Shown: positions 1 to 6,960, counted from the stretch's first letter. The stretch is 8,438 bases of DNA from Opitutus sp. GAS368 (GCA_945861235.1 CAMATV010000121.1:1-8438); one strand, 5' to 3'. Notes: a model not told the origin generated them from the letters alone. Numbers and translations: made by a program.

Positions 1-2
1 CA

Positions 3-1295
3 CCGATCGCCGACGAACTTCACCGCGCGATTCAGTGGCGACTATTTTTCCCTCTCGTCGGACGCGTGCTGCAGCTCCCGCCGCCACTATTCTTCGGCCT
101 CGCCTACGCCGGCTGCCTGCTCGTGCTCGCCTACCTTGTCACGCTGCTCCGCCGCGCGCACTTTGACTGGACTGAATCCGCTCTCGCCACCCTCGCGCTC
201 GGGTCGGCGTCGTGGTTTTTCACCTCGACCGGCTGGCTCGGCTACTTTGATTCGTGGCTCGCGCTGGCGCTGCTGCTCGCCGCGTTCGCCCGATCCCACC
301 ATCTCGTGTGGCTCGCCTGCCTGCTCGCCCCATGGATCGACGAGCGCTTCGCCGCCGCCGCCCCGCTCGCCTTACTCTGCCGCTGGCTGCACGGCCCGGA
401 GAACTTCGTGCTCAGGCGCGACGCCGCCGTGCCCGCCGCGCTCCTCGCCGGTTTTCTCCTCGTGCGCCTTGGCCTGCTTTCCGGCCACTCCGCCGCGGGC
501 GCGACCGTCAGCGGCTACCTCGGCAGCCGCAATTTCCTCGACGCACCGCTCGCGCGCATCGCGTTCGGCATCTGGGAAGGGCTCCGTGCCGGCTGGTGTT
601 TCGCGCTCGCCGCCGTGTATCTGCTCTGGCCGCACCGCGGCCGCGCGCTCGCCCTCGGCGCCGCGCTGCTCGCCCTCGGCGTGCTGGGTCTCGCCACCGC
701 CCAAGACTACGCCCGCTCGATGACCATGCTGCTGCCCGCCGCCGTCCTCGGCCTGGTCCTCGCCCGTGCCACCCGCCACCGCTGGCTACCTCCCGCCTTG
801 CGCCTCGCTGCCGCGGTCGCGCTCATTTCGCCCGCGCACCACGTCATGAACGACGCCGTCGCCCCGATCTTCAATCTTCAGCACGCACTCTCTTTCCTCG
901 ACCACCCGCCCGCCATCGCCATGCCCGAACTCTACGAGTTGCGCGCCTTCCACGCGATGGGCCGCGGTGACTTCGCCGCCGCTGAGGCCGATCTCGCCCT
1001 CGCTATCAAGCTCGCGCGCAACCCCGCCTCACCCGCCAAACAACGGGGCATCCTCGCCGCCAGCCAACAGCGCTGGCCCGACGCCCACCGCGATTTTTCC
1101 ACGATGGTCACACACGACCCGGAAAATCCCGATGCTTGGTTTATGCGCGCCCAGTCCAACTTCGCGCTCAATCAGCCCGCTGCGGCCCGTTCCGACTTCG
1201 ACCGCGCCCGCTCGCTCGCGGCGGCCGATTGGCCCACCCGCCCTGACGTCGCCCGGTTTCTCGTTCGGCTAAACGCCGCACCCGTCGGTAAATGA
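3..1295 (+). CDS. Polytopic membrane protein with C-terminal TPRs, 5' end outside the window
   Basis: The frame is open from the left edge, and the residues before the first possible start (GTG at 66) read like real protein (…RLFFPLVGRV…), so the true start is probably outside the window. Visible: 430 codons. About the first 280 residues hold roughly eight to ten hydrophobic segments separated by short Arg/His-rich loops, which marks an inner-membrane protein. The last 130 residues are soluble and helical with two to three TPR-like units; the clearest begins DPENPDAWFMRAQ and ends near DFDRARSL. It overlaps the next gene by 4 bp (ATGA), indicating an operon and likely translational coupling. 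I do not recognise a named family. The membrane-core-plus-TPR design matches its neighbour, so it may be a divergent GT-C-like glycosyltransferase or a polymer-handling protein, but no catalytic Asp motif is visible in what remains. The coding call is secure; the function is not. Confidence 0.85.
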   Translation, partial: PIADELHRAIQWRLFFPLVGRVLQLPPPLFFGLAYAGCLLVLAYLVTLLRRAHFDWTESALATLALGSASWFFTSTGWLGYFDSWLALALLLAAFARSHHLVWLACLLAPWIDERFAAAAPLALLCRWLHGPENFVLRRDAAVPAALLAGFLLVRLGLLSGHSAAGATVSGYLGSRNFLDAPLARIAFGIWEGLRAGWCFALAAVYLLWPHRGRALALGAALLALGVLGLATAQDYARSMTMLLPAAVLGLVLARATRHRWLPPALRLAAAVALISPAHHVMNDAVAPIFNLQHALSFLDHPPAIAMPELYELRAFHAMGRGDFAAAEADLALAIKLARNPASPAKQRGILAASQQRWPDAHRDFSTMVTHDPENPDAWFMRAQSNFALNQPAAARSDFDRARSLAAADWPTRPDVARFLVRLNAAPVGK

Positions 1296-3130
1296 AAACG
1301 CTTTCACCCCGCGCCCTCGCCACTCTCGTCTTCCTCGCGACCCTCCTCACCTATTGGCCCGCACTGGGTGCCGGATTCATCTGGGACGACCAGCCCGGCC
1401 ACGTCACGCGCCCCGAACTTCGCTCCTTCGAGGGCCTCGTCCGCATCTGGACTGAGCCCGGCGCAACCCAACAATACTACCCGCTCCTCCACTCCGCGTT
1501 CTGGTTTGAACACCGGCTCTGGGGCGATGCCCCGTTCGGCTACCATCTCGTCAACGTCCTGCTCCACGCTAGCGCCGCCTGCCTCTTCGCCGCTCTCTTG
1601 CTCCGCCTCGCCGTCCCCGGCGCCGCGCTCGCCGCGCTGCTCTTCGCGCTCCACCCCGTCGGGGTCGAATCCGTCGCGTGGGTCTCCGAACAAAAAAACA
1701 CGCTCTCCCTCGTCTGCTATCTCTGCGCCGCGCTCGCCTACCTGCGCTTCGATTCGCCGTGGGAGCGCGACCGTCCCCGGTCGCCCCGGGCTTACGCCCT
1801 CGCCACCGCATTTTTCATCGCCGCACTCCTTTCAAAAACCGTCACCGCCACGCTCCCCGCCGCCCTCCTCGTGCTCGCGTGGTGGCAACGCGGCACGCTC
1901 TCCCTCCGCCGCGACGTCGTCCCGCTGCTCCCGTGGTTCGCGTGCAGCGCTCTCGCCGCCGTCGCCACGGCATCTTTCGAGCACACTCTCATCGGCGCCC
2001 AAGGAGCCGACTTCGCCCTCACCGCCACGCAACGCCTTCTGCTCGCCGGCCGCGCCGTCTGGTTTTACCTCGGCAAACTCCTCCTCCCGCTCGACCTCAG
2101 TTTCATCTACGCCCGCGTCGTGCCCGACCCGACCCAGGTTCTTTCGTGGTTCGTCCTCGCCGCCACCGTCGCGCTGCTCGCCACGCTCGTTGGGCATGCC
2201 CACCGCTCCGGCCAACGCGGGCCCCTCGCCGCCGCGCTCCTGTTCGGCGGCGCGCTTTTCCCGGCCCTTGGTTTCATCAACGTCTTCCCTTTCCTCTACT
2301 CCTTTGTCGCCGATCATTTTCAATATCTCCCCAGCCTCGCCCTCTTCGCCTTCGCCGCCGCCTCCCTGACCCGCCTCTCGCCACGCGTGCGGCGCGTCAC
2401 CTCCGTCGGGCTCATTTTGGCACTCGCTGCGCTCTCCTTCCACCAAGCCGGCCACTATCGCGACGTGTTTACGCTCTACACCCACACGCTCGAAAAAAAT
2501 CCCACCGCTTGGATGGCGCACAACAATCTCGGTGTCGCTCTGGTCCAAACTGGCCGCGCCGACGAAGCCATCGCCCACTTCGAAAAAACCCTCGCGCTTC
2601 GCCCCACCTACGCCGAAGGCGAAAACAATCTCGGCGACGCGCTCAACCAACTGGGTCGCTCCACCGAAGCGATTCCCCATCTCGAAACCGCCCTCCGCCT
2701 GCAACCCCTCTACGCCGAAGCCGCCAACAATCTCGGCATTGCCTTTATGGCCACCCAACGCGCCGACGAGGGCCTCGCCCGCTTCGCTGAGGCGATTCGC
2801 CTCAAGCCCACCTACGCCCTTGCCCATCGCAACCTCGGCCTTGCCACCGCACGCAGCGGTCGCACCGCCGAATCGATCCCACACTTCGCGCGTGCCGTCG
2901 CCCTCAACCCCGCCCACGCCGAGGCCCAACTCGAATGGGCCACCGCGCTCACCATTTTGGGTCGCTACACCGAAGCCTTCCCGCACTTCGAAGCCGCGCT
3001 CACACTCAACCCGGCCTCGGCCGACACCCATGCCACCTACGCCCGCGCCCTCGGCTCCGCCGGACGGCTCGAGGACTCCGCCCGCCATGCCTCCGAGGCC
3101 AAGCGACTCGGCGCGGATCGTCAGAGGTAA
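1292..3130 (+). CDS. TMTC-like GT-C membrane glycosyltransferase with six C-terminal TPRs
   Basis: 612 residues. The N-terminal ~400 residues form a multi-spanning GT-C-type core. An acidic WDD motif (residues 31-33) sits in the first extracytoplasmic loop after helix 1, where GT-C enzymes carry catalytic/metal-binding acids. Also present are YYPLLHSAFW (62-71), FGYHLVNVLLHA (82-93), HPVGVESVAWVSEQKN (121-136), SKTVTATLPA (181-190) and DHFQYLPS (341-348), all familiar from bacterial relatives of eukaryotic TMTC O-mannosyltransferases. Residues 405-608 are six contiguous 34-residue TPRs with a Pro ending each unit (404, 438, 472, 506, 540, 574). Family knowledge: TMTC proteins transfer mannose from a lipid donor to protein in the ER lumen; here donor and acceptor are unknown, and the periplasm is the expected site. 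The start ATG lies inside the stop of the preceding gene, with no Shine-Dalgarno, consistent with coupling. A hairpin follows 7 bp after the stop. Family assignment is confident; specificity is inference. Confidence 0.9.
   Translation: MKTLSPRALATLVFLATLLTYWPALGAGFIWDDQPGHVTRPELRSFEGLVRIWTEPGATQQYYPLLHSAFWFEHRLWGDAPFGYHLVNVLLHASAACLFAALLLRLAVPGAALAALLFALHPVGVESVAWVSEQKNTLSLVCYLCAALAYLRFDSPWERDRPRSPRAYALATAFFIAALLSKTVTATLPAALLVLAWWQRGTLSLRRDVVPLLPWFACSALAAVATASFEHTLIGAQGADFALTATQRLLLAGRAVWFYLGKLLLPLDLSFIYARVVPDPTQVLSWFVLAATVALLATLVGHAHRSGQRGPLAAALLFGGALFPALGFINVFPFLYSFVADHFQYLPSLALFAFAAASLTRLSPRVRRVTSVGLILALAALSFHQAGHYRDVFTLYTHTLEKNPTAWMAHNNLGVALVQTGRADEAIAHFEKTLALRPTYAEGENNLGDALNQLGRSTEAIPHLETALRLQPLYAEAANNLGIAFMATQRADEGLARFAEAIRLKPTYALAHRNLGLATARSGRTAESIPHFARAVALNPAHAEAQLEWATALTILGRYTEAFPHFEAALTLNPASADTHATYARALGSAGRLEDSARHASEAKRLGADRQR
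2522..2736 (+). repeat. 102-bp periodic repeat inside the TPR-coding region
   Basis: The 11-base block AACAATCTCGG occurs exactly at 2522, 2624 and 2726, spaced 102 bp (34 codons), encoding NNLG of consecutive TPRs 1-3. CTACGCCGAAG also recurs upstream of the second and third blocks. Identical codon choice at identical phase suggests these TPR units arose by fairly recent internal duplication. Confidence 0.8.
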
Positions 3131-3137
3131 CCGACAC

Positions 3138-3153
3138 CCCGCGCAGACGCGGG
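3138..3153 (+). terminator. GC-only hairpin just after the TMTC-like gene
   Basis: A perfect 6-bp stem CCCGCG/CGCGGG with loop CAGA begins 7 bp after the TAA stop of the TMTC-like gene. No T-run follows, so it is not a textbook intrinsic terminator. It may stall polymerase or protect the mRNA 3' end. The call rests on position and symmetry only. Confidence 0.35.
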
Positions 3154-3196
3154 CGAGCCGTCCCCGAGCTCTTCAGTGCAGAAAAGGCTTGGCAAG

Positions 3197-3220
3197 GCGG
3201 AGGACGCGGAGAGCGCGGAG
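3197..3220 (+). repeat. 9-bp tandem repeat (GCGGAG-based)
   Basis: GCGGAG occurs at 3197, 3206 and 3215, giving units GCGGAGGAC, GCGGAGAGC and GCGGAG. I recall similar 'gcggag' strings in intergenic DNA of large high-GC genomes, but whether this is a dispersed family here needs the whole genome. Confidence 0.6.
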
Positions 3221-3248
3221 CAAACCAAGAGACCATGAAGCAGGTGTC

Positions 3249-3292
3249 TGCACCGCGATCGGCCACCTGGCGGGTGACTCCTCTGCGGTGCA
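3249..3292. terminator. 8-bp inverted repeat with nested stem between convergent genes
   Basis: TGCACCGC (3249-3256) and GCGGTGCA (3285-3292) are perfect inverted copies. The 28-bp loop holds an inner stem CACC (3264-3267)/GGTG (3273-3276). It lies 20 bp beyond the end of the minus-strand PQQ-like gene. Being palindromic it could act on transcripts from both sides. There is no T-tract on either side, so intrinsic termination is only a possibility. Confidence 0.35.
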
Positions 3293-3311
3293 CCCCGCCG
3301 CCACCTCGACC

Positions 3312-4616
3312 TTATTCCACGCGATAAAGGTGACCCTTCGTCCGCAGGAATAGTGCTTTCCCGGATACTGCGGGTGACGCCATGAAGCCGTCGGAAAACT
3401 TATTTTCTGCGAGCTTCTGAAACGTCCGGCTCGCTGCGATCACCGACACGATGCCGTGTTCACTCAAGAAATAGATCCGCCCGTCCGCCACAATCGGCGA
3501 CGCCGAGTGACTGCCGAGTACCCGCTCCCGCCAGAGCATCGTGCCGGTCTTCGCTTCGAGGCAGGACGCGATCCCCACGTCGTCCACCATGAAAATCAGA
3601 TCCTCGTGCGCGATCATCGACGGCTTGTTCGGCACGTTCTTTTTCTCCCGCCAGACGACTTGGGTTTCCGGCAGCACACCCGCCCCGCCGAGTTTGACGG
3701 CGAGCAACTGGCCCTTGGAAAATCCAGTCTGCAGATACACCATGCCGTGGGCCACGAGCGGCCGACTGCTTGCGCTATGTTGCGCGCGCTCCTCCAGCCG
3801 CCAAATCTCCGCACCCGTCGCTGGCTCATACGCATAGTGCGCCTTCGCACCACTGCTCAGCAAAAGCGGCCGGCCGTCCTGAGAAATGATATGCGGCGTC
3901 GAAAACCCCTTGCGGAAATCGCCGTCGGCCGACGGACGCCCGGCAGCGTCGAGATCCTGAAAATCAACCGAGCGGTTCACCTTCCAAGCGGTGCGCCCAG
4001 TCTTCTTGTCGAGGGCCACTACGAACTGAAAATCACTCCCGTCGAAATTCAGGTAGAGCAAGTCACCGTGCAGGATCGGGGAGGAACCCGCTCCCCTGAA
4101 ATGATTGCAGACAAAGTCCGTCCGTTTCCACAACACGGCGCCCGTCTTCGTGTCCAAGCACGCCGTACCCGGAGATCCAAATGTCACATACACGCGTCCG
4201 TCTTCAATCACCGGCGTCGGCGACGCATAGGAGTTGAACTTGTGGCAAAACTGCGGATCCGCCACGCGGAACAAAACCTCCTCACGGATAATCGCTCCAC
4301 TCTCCTTGTTGATACATACGACGGACAGTGCGTCGCCCGTCTCGGTCGCGGTCGTCAACCACACTTGGTCGCCCCAAATGACCGGCGACGACCACGCCTT
4401 GCCTTGAATCGCCGTTTTCCATTTTACGCGTTCACTCTCGCCAAAGGTCACCGGCAATTCCTTCGCGTCCGAACGGCCGTCGCCAGAGGGCCCGCGGAAT
4501 TGCGCCCAGTTGTCACCGGCCTCCAACCGCCCACCAAAAAATCCGGCGAAGGCGAACGAGGCGGCCACTGACGCGAGGCGAAGCGAGGAGGCAAGAGATG
4601 GGGGGGGGATGAGCAT
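3312..4616 (-). CDS. Secreted PQQ-like beta-propeller (BamB-type repeat) protein
   Basis: 434 residues from the ATG at 4616. An N-terminal hydrophobic stretch (about residues 9-29, SLAS…FAGFFGG) looks like a Sec signal peptide, so the protein should be periplasmic or surface-exposed. The mature part opens with NWAQFRGPSGDGRSD (36-50), then WKTAIQGKAWSSPVI, typical of large PQQ-like propeller families in Verrucomicrobiota and Planctomycetota. Repeated blade motifs follow the pattern of a strand, a small-residue SP/TP step, D-G-R-V-Y, then TG-x-x-L/I-W: TKTGAVLW (157-164), KKTGRTAW (204-211), PATGAEIW (265-272), AKTGTMLW (355-362). Such propellers usually lack real PQQ and bind proteins or polymers; no dehydrogenase features are seen. 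A GTG at 4700 would add 28 residues before the signal peptide, so I prefer 4616. Neither start has a Shine-Dalgarno. It lies 106 bp downstream of a second propeller gene on the same strand. Ligand unknown. Confidence 0.88.
   Translation of the reverse strand: MLIPPPSLASSLRLASVAASFAFAGFFGGRLEAGDNWAQFRGPSGDGRSDAKELPVTFGESERVKWKTAIQGKAWSSPVIWGDQVWLTTATETGDALSVVCINKESGAIIREEVLFRVADPQFCHKFNSYASPTPVIEDGRVYVTFGSPGTACLDTKTGAVLWKRTDFVCNHFRGAGSSPILHGDLLYLNFDGSDFQFVVALDKKTGRTAWKVNRSVDFQDLDAAGRPSADGDFRKGFSTPHIISQDGRPLLLSSGAKAHYAYEPATGAEIWRLEERAQHSASSRPLVAHGMVYLQTGFSKGQLLAVKLGGAGVLPETQVVWREKKNVPNKPSMIAHEDLIFMVDDVGIASCLEAKTGTMLWRERVLGSHSASPIVADGRIYFLSEHGIVSVIAASRTFQKLAENKFSDGFMASPAVSGKALFLRTKGHLYRVE
4600..4608 (-). 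repeat. Run of nine C's in the signal-peptide coding sequence
   Basis: On the coding (minus) strand, nine consecutive C's lie just after ATG CTC AT, covering the end of codon 3 to codon 6 (I-P-P-P) of the secreted PQQ-like gene. Homopolymers of this length are prone to slippage and also to sequencing error. A one-base change would put the whole protein out of frame. Confidence 0.85.
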
Positions 4617-4722
4617 GGATAATGGAGGATGGGTTCCGTCATACGAAGCGCGGTCCGTCTCGCGGACAATCCTGAAACGCACGCATCGCCACGGACTCAC
4701 TCGCCCGCCCGACGGACACGGA
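4617..4722 (-). other. 106-bp gap between the two PQQ-like genes
   Basis: The gap holds a 5-bp-stem hairpin (GTCCG 4653-4657 and CGGAC 4663-4667, 5-base loop), with no T-run. No clear promoter or Shine-Dalgarno is visible before the downstream ATG, which is preceded by CATTATCC on the minus strand. The spacing permits either co-transcription or a separate promoter. Confidence 0.4.
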
Positions 4723-6324
4723 CTACTCCGAACGCCCGCCTACGACCGAGCCACTCGCAAGCTTCACTCGCAGCGCCACCGCCTCCTGATCATTGCGCAC
4801 GATCAACAGGTCGCCCGCCAGTGCGATGGGGTTCCACGTCTTTTCCGAGAACACCCGGAAACGGTGCAACTCACCCGGTCCCGTCGGGGTGGGCCTGAGC
4901 AGGACCAGTTCGCCGCCCTCCGACATCAACAAAAACAAATCGCCGATGAGCAGTCCCTGACCGTGACCGTAGCGGCCTTCCTTCCATTGCGCCCCTCCGT
5001 CTTTCACGTCGAGGCACGCGAATATTCCGTCGTCGAGCCCGTAAAGAAATCCTTCGCGCGCCACGGGATTCGCAAACTTCGCCTTGAGTTTCAGCGAGCG
5101 CCACACGCGGTCCGCCACGAAACGGCCATCGGCGCCCGACTTGATTTCGAGCAACTCGCTGCCCACGCCATACCCAGCAGAAAAAACCACTCGATCCGCC
5201 CCGACGACGACCGGCGCCGCGACATGCGGATAGCCCACTCCCCACGGATATTCCCAGAGCACCGCGCCATCCGCCGCGTCGTGAGCGGTAATCCGCCGAT
5301 GGTTATACGCGAGGATCTGCCGTCGGCCAGCCAGCGTCGTCACAAACGGCGAGCCGTATCCCGCCTCGGCTTCACCCGCAGCCCACACGCGCTCGCCCGT
5401 GTCCGCTCGATACGCCACCAGGGACTGGTTCGCCTTACCACCGGCACTGACAATCACGCGGCCGTCGAGCAACAACGGCGAGCCCGCATAACCCCACTCC
5501 GGAATGCTCGCTCCCGTCTCCGCCACGAGGTCGCGCGTCCAAAGCAGTTTCCCCGTCGCGAGGTCGAGCGCGTTCAACCGTCCGGTCGAACCCAAAGTAA
5601 AAACTTGGCTTCCCACAACCGTGGGCGTGGCCCGCGGGCCGACCCCGCCGATCGGATTTCCATAACGCGTCGTGTCATGATGCAACCAGAGCAGGCGACC
5701 GTCGTTAACATCGTAGCAGGTGACGCGCTCCTGACCGTCTTCCTGTTCCTGCGTCAAAGCGCGGTTTCCCACCACCACAAAGCCCGACCAACCGAGCCCC
5801 ACCTTGATTCGCCAGAGCGGTTGCGGCGGATGCGCGGCCCAATCGGCATCGAGCTTCGGCCCGACGAGCACGGCGGTGCGATCCCGTCCGAGGAATTGCG
5901 AAAAATCCGGTCGGTCGCCGAGCGCCACGGAAACGGGCGCGGAGCTCGCCACCGGAGCGACCACCGCGGCCACGGCTCGCCCCGATTTCGCCCAACGGAA
6001 TTCCCAAATCGGCACGAGATCACCGCTGACGCCGCGAATCCTAAAGACCGATACGCCCAACGCCAACGCGGCCAACCCACTCAAGGTCACTCCGAGTCTC
6101 AGTCGCAGCCGCGCTCGCGAAAAAATCGTCCACCAAATCAAGAGCAGCACAACCGTTCCCAGCACGATGCCCGTCGTGGTCAAGTTGCGCTGCTGAAAGG
6201 CCAGATCATCCCGCAACCGCACGATGGTGATCGCCGTCGTCGCCAGGGCGAGAATCAGCCCAGCGGGCCACCAGCGGAGGCGATGCGGAGCCTGAGTCGT
6301 GGGAGCGGAAGGGAGCGCGGTCAT
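4723..6324 (-). CDS. Membrane-anchored PQQ-like beta-propeller protein
   Basis: 533 residues. Three N-terminal hydrophobic segments (about 19-36, 52-68, 76-94) give a membrane anchor with a charged first loop (RLRDDLAFQQR). From about residue 140 a PQQ-like propeller begins with FSQFLGRDRTAVL, LWRIKVGLGWSGFVVVGNR and an ALTQEQEDGQERVTCYDVNDGRLLW stretch (189-213). Further blades show LATGKLLW (255-262), RADTGERVW (306-314) and AADGAVLW (350-357). The pattern is common to membrane-linked propellers of Planctomycetota and Verrucomicrobiota. With three helices the propeller should be periplasmic if the N-terminus is cytoplasmic. No PQQ-dependent dehydrogenase residues are recognisable, so enzymatic activity is doubtful; scaffolding, sensing or polymer binding are alternatives. 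It leads a likely two-gene minus-strand unit. Its ATG lacks a strong Shine-Dalgarno (a GAGA lies close upstream). Confidence 0.88.
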   Translation of the reverse strand: MTALPSAPTTQAPHRLRWWPAGLILALATTAITIVRLRDDLAFQQRNLTTTGIVLGTVVLLLIWWTIFSRARLRLRLGVTLSGLAALALGVSVFRIRGVSGDLVPIWEFRWAKSGRAVAAVVAPVASSAPVSVALGDRPDFSQFLGRDRTAVLVGPKLDADWAAHPPQPLWRIKVGLGWSGFVVVGNRALTQEQEDGQERVTCYDVNDGRLLWLHHDTTRYGNPIGGVGPRATPTVVGSQVFTLGSTGRLNALDLATGKLLWTRDLVAETGASIPEWGYAGSPLLLDGRVIVSAGGKANQSLVAYRADTGERVWAAGEAEAGYGSPFVTTLAGRRQILAYNHRRITAHDAADGAVLWEYPWGVGYPHVAAPVVVGADRVVFSAGYGVGSELLEIKSGADGRFVADRVWRSLKLKAKFANPVAREGFLYGLDDGIFACLDVKDGGAQWKEGRYGHGQGLLIGDLFLLMSEGGELVLLRPTPTGPGELHRFRVFSEKTWNPIALAGDLLIVRNDQEAVALRVKLASGSVVGGRSE

Positions 6325-6413
6325 TTTCTCAAAGAGAGTTACCCACCGCGTAAGTGCAACTCACGTCACGTTTCCCCATTGCGTTCGTCGAGTAGGCAAT
6401 CCTGGTCCTGCCT

Positions 6414-6437
6414 GCTGCTCGGCTTCGCCTCAGCAGC
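6414..6437 (+). other. Hairpin in the leader of the cupin gene
   Basis: GCTGCT (6414-6419) and AGCAGC (6432-6437) form a 6-bp stem, with an inner GGC/GCC pairing around TTC. It sits 29 bp before the cupin ATG. It could be a 5'-UTR stem or an operator-like palindrome; nothing in the sequence decides which. Confidence 0.35.
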
Positions 6438-6454
6438 CCCCGTCGTCGTGAAGT

Positions 6455-6466
6455 CATTTCCCTCCC
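6455..6466 (+). promoter_or_regulatory. CATT-C/T box before the cupin start
   Basis: CATTTCCCTCCC ends immediately before the ATG. It matches CATTCCGCTCCC before the lyase-like gene at 10 of 12 positions and resembles CATTACCCTCGTCC before the DUF6807 gene. It takes the place of a Shine-Dalgarno and is not complementary to the usual 16S tail. Function unknown. Confidence 0.45.
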
Positions 6467-6934
6467 ATGAAACTCCGCCACTTCCTCCACCTCTTCTGCG
6501 CCGTCACCGCCGCCCTCGCCTCCATGCTTCCCGCGCAAACCCCTCCACCTGCCAATCCTTCGCGCGGTCCCTCCGCCCCTCTCGTCTCGGACGTCTTCGC
6601 GTGGGACCAACTCACCGTCACGCCCACCGCAAAGGGTGTCCGCCGTGACGTGTTCGACGGTCCGACCGCCACCGTCGACAAGATGCACTGCCATATCACC
6701 ACGCTCAATCCCGGGGAGAAAAGCGGTGAGCCCTCGAAGCACCTCCAAGAAGAAGTCATTATTGTAAAGGAAGGCACGGTCGAAGCCCACTGGGATGGCC
6801 AGTCCAAGACCGGTGGGCCCGGCTCCGTAATTTTCTTTGCTGCGGGCGCGACGACCTTTCTCCGCAATGCCGGTCCAACGCCTTGTACCTATATTGTAAT
6901 CTACTACTCCACTCCGCTCAGTCCGAAAAAATGA
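6467..6934 (+). CDS. Secreted single-domain cupin with degenerate metal site
   Basis: 155 residues. A Sec signal peptide covers about residues 1-23 (MKLRHFLHLF…SMLPAQ), followed by a Pro-rich linker, then one cupin_2-type barrel (about 60-150). Cupin motif 1 is recognisable at 83-103, with His92, Glu95/96 and Gly103, but the first His of the HxH pair is Ser90 and a further His often seen upstream in this subgroup is Gly87. Motif 2 is at 119-134, with Gly127 and Asn134, but its His is Thr130 and its Pro is Ala125. So of the usual three His plus one Glu only His92 and Glu96 remain. His74 and His76 precede the domain core and might compensate. Cupins include isomerases, dioxygenases and sugar-binding proteins; with this site a binding role seems more likely than metal catalysis, which is inference. 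First gene of a closely spaced plus-strand set, 40 bp before the DUF6807 gene. Confidence 0.85.
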   Translation: MKLRHFLHLFCAVTAALASMLPAQTPPPANPSRGPSAPLVSDVFAWDQLTVTPTAKGVRRDVFDGPTATVDKMHCHITTLNPGEKSGEPSKHLQEEVIIVKEGTVEAHWDGQSKTGGPGSVIFFAAGATTFLRNAGPTPCTYIVIYYSTPLSPKK

Positions 6935-6960
6935 GCCATTTTCGTTTCCATTCCACCACT

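Larger units (their letters stand above)
3131..3311. other. Convergent intergenic region, 181 bp, no gene seen
   Basis: This gap separates the TMTC-like gene (plus strand) from the secreted PQQ-like gene (minus strand), whose 3' ends face each other. It contains the 6-bp-stem hairpin, a 9-bp tandem repeat and an 8-bp inverted repeat with a nested 4-bp stem. Short open frames crossing it are extensions of shadow frames and have no recognisable protein character. It is best seen as a bidirectional termination or spacer region. Confidence 0.6.
6325..6466. promoter_or_regulatory. Divergent intergenic region, 142 bp
   Basis: It separates the minus-strand propeller pair from the plus-strand cupin/DUF6807/lyase-like set, so both sets of promoters should lie here or nearby. 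On the minus strand a TTGCAC hexamer is present (complement of 6354-6359) but no convincing -10 follows at normal spacing. No good sigma-70 pair is visible on the plus strand. A GCTGCT/AGCAGC hairpin occupies 6414-6437. The assignment comes from gene arrangement. Confidence 0.5.

Noticed and set aside
1832..3088. 418-residue minus-strand frame under the TMTC-like gene
   Set aside because: It is almost entirely Gly, Glu, Val and Arg, mirrors the TPR codons, and has no recognisable fold. The sense-strand TPR phasing is decisive.
4617..4700. Upstream GTG start (4700) for the secreted PQQ-like gene
   Set aside because: It would place 28 charged residues before the signal peptide; the ATG at 4616 leaves the signal peptide at the N-terminus.
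3312..6324. PQQ-dependent alcohol or glucose dehydrogenases
   Set aside because: Only the propeller repeats are present. The proteins are shorter than typical dehydrogenases and lack their calcium and catalytic-site regions, so cofactor-free propellers are more likely.
4510..6648. 712-residue open frame on the plus strand, antisense to both PQQ-like genes
   Set aside because: It is rich in Arg, His and Pro with no domain pattern, and runs across two well-supported propeller genes and their gap. It is a typical shadow frame of GC-rich codon bias on the opposite strand.
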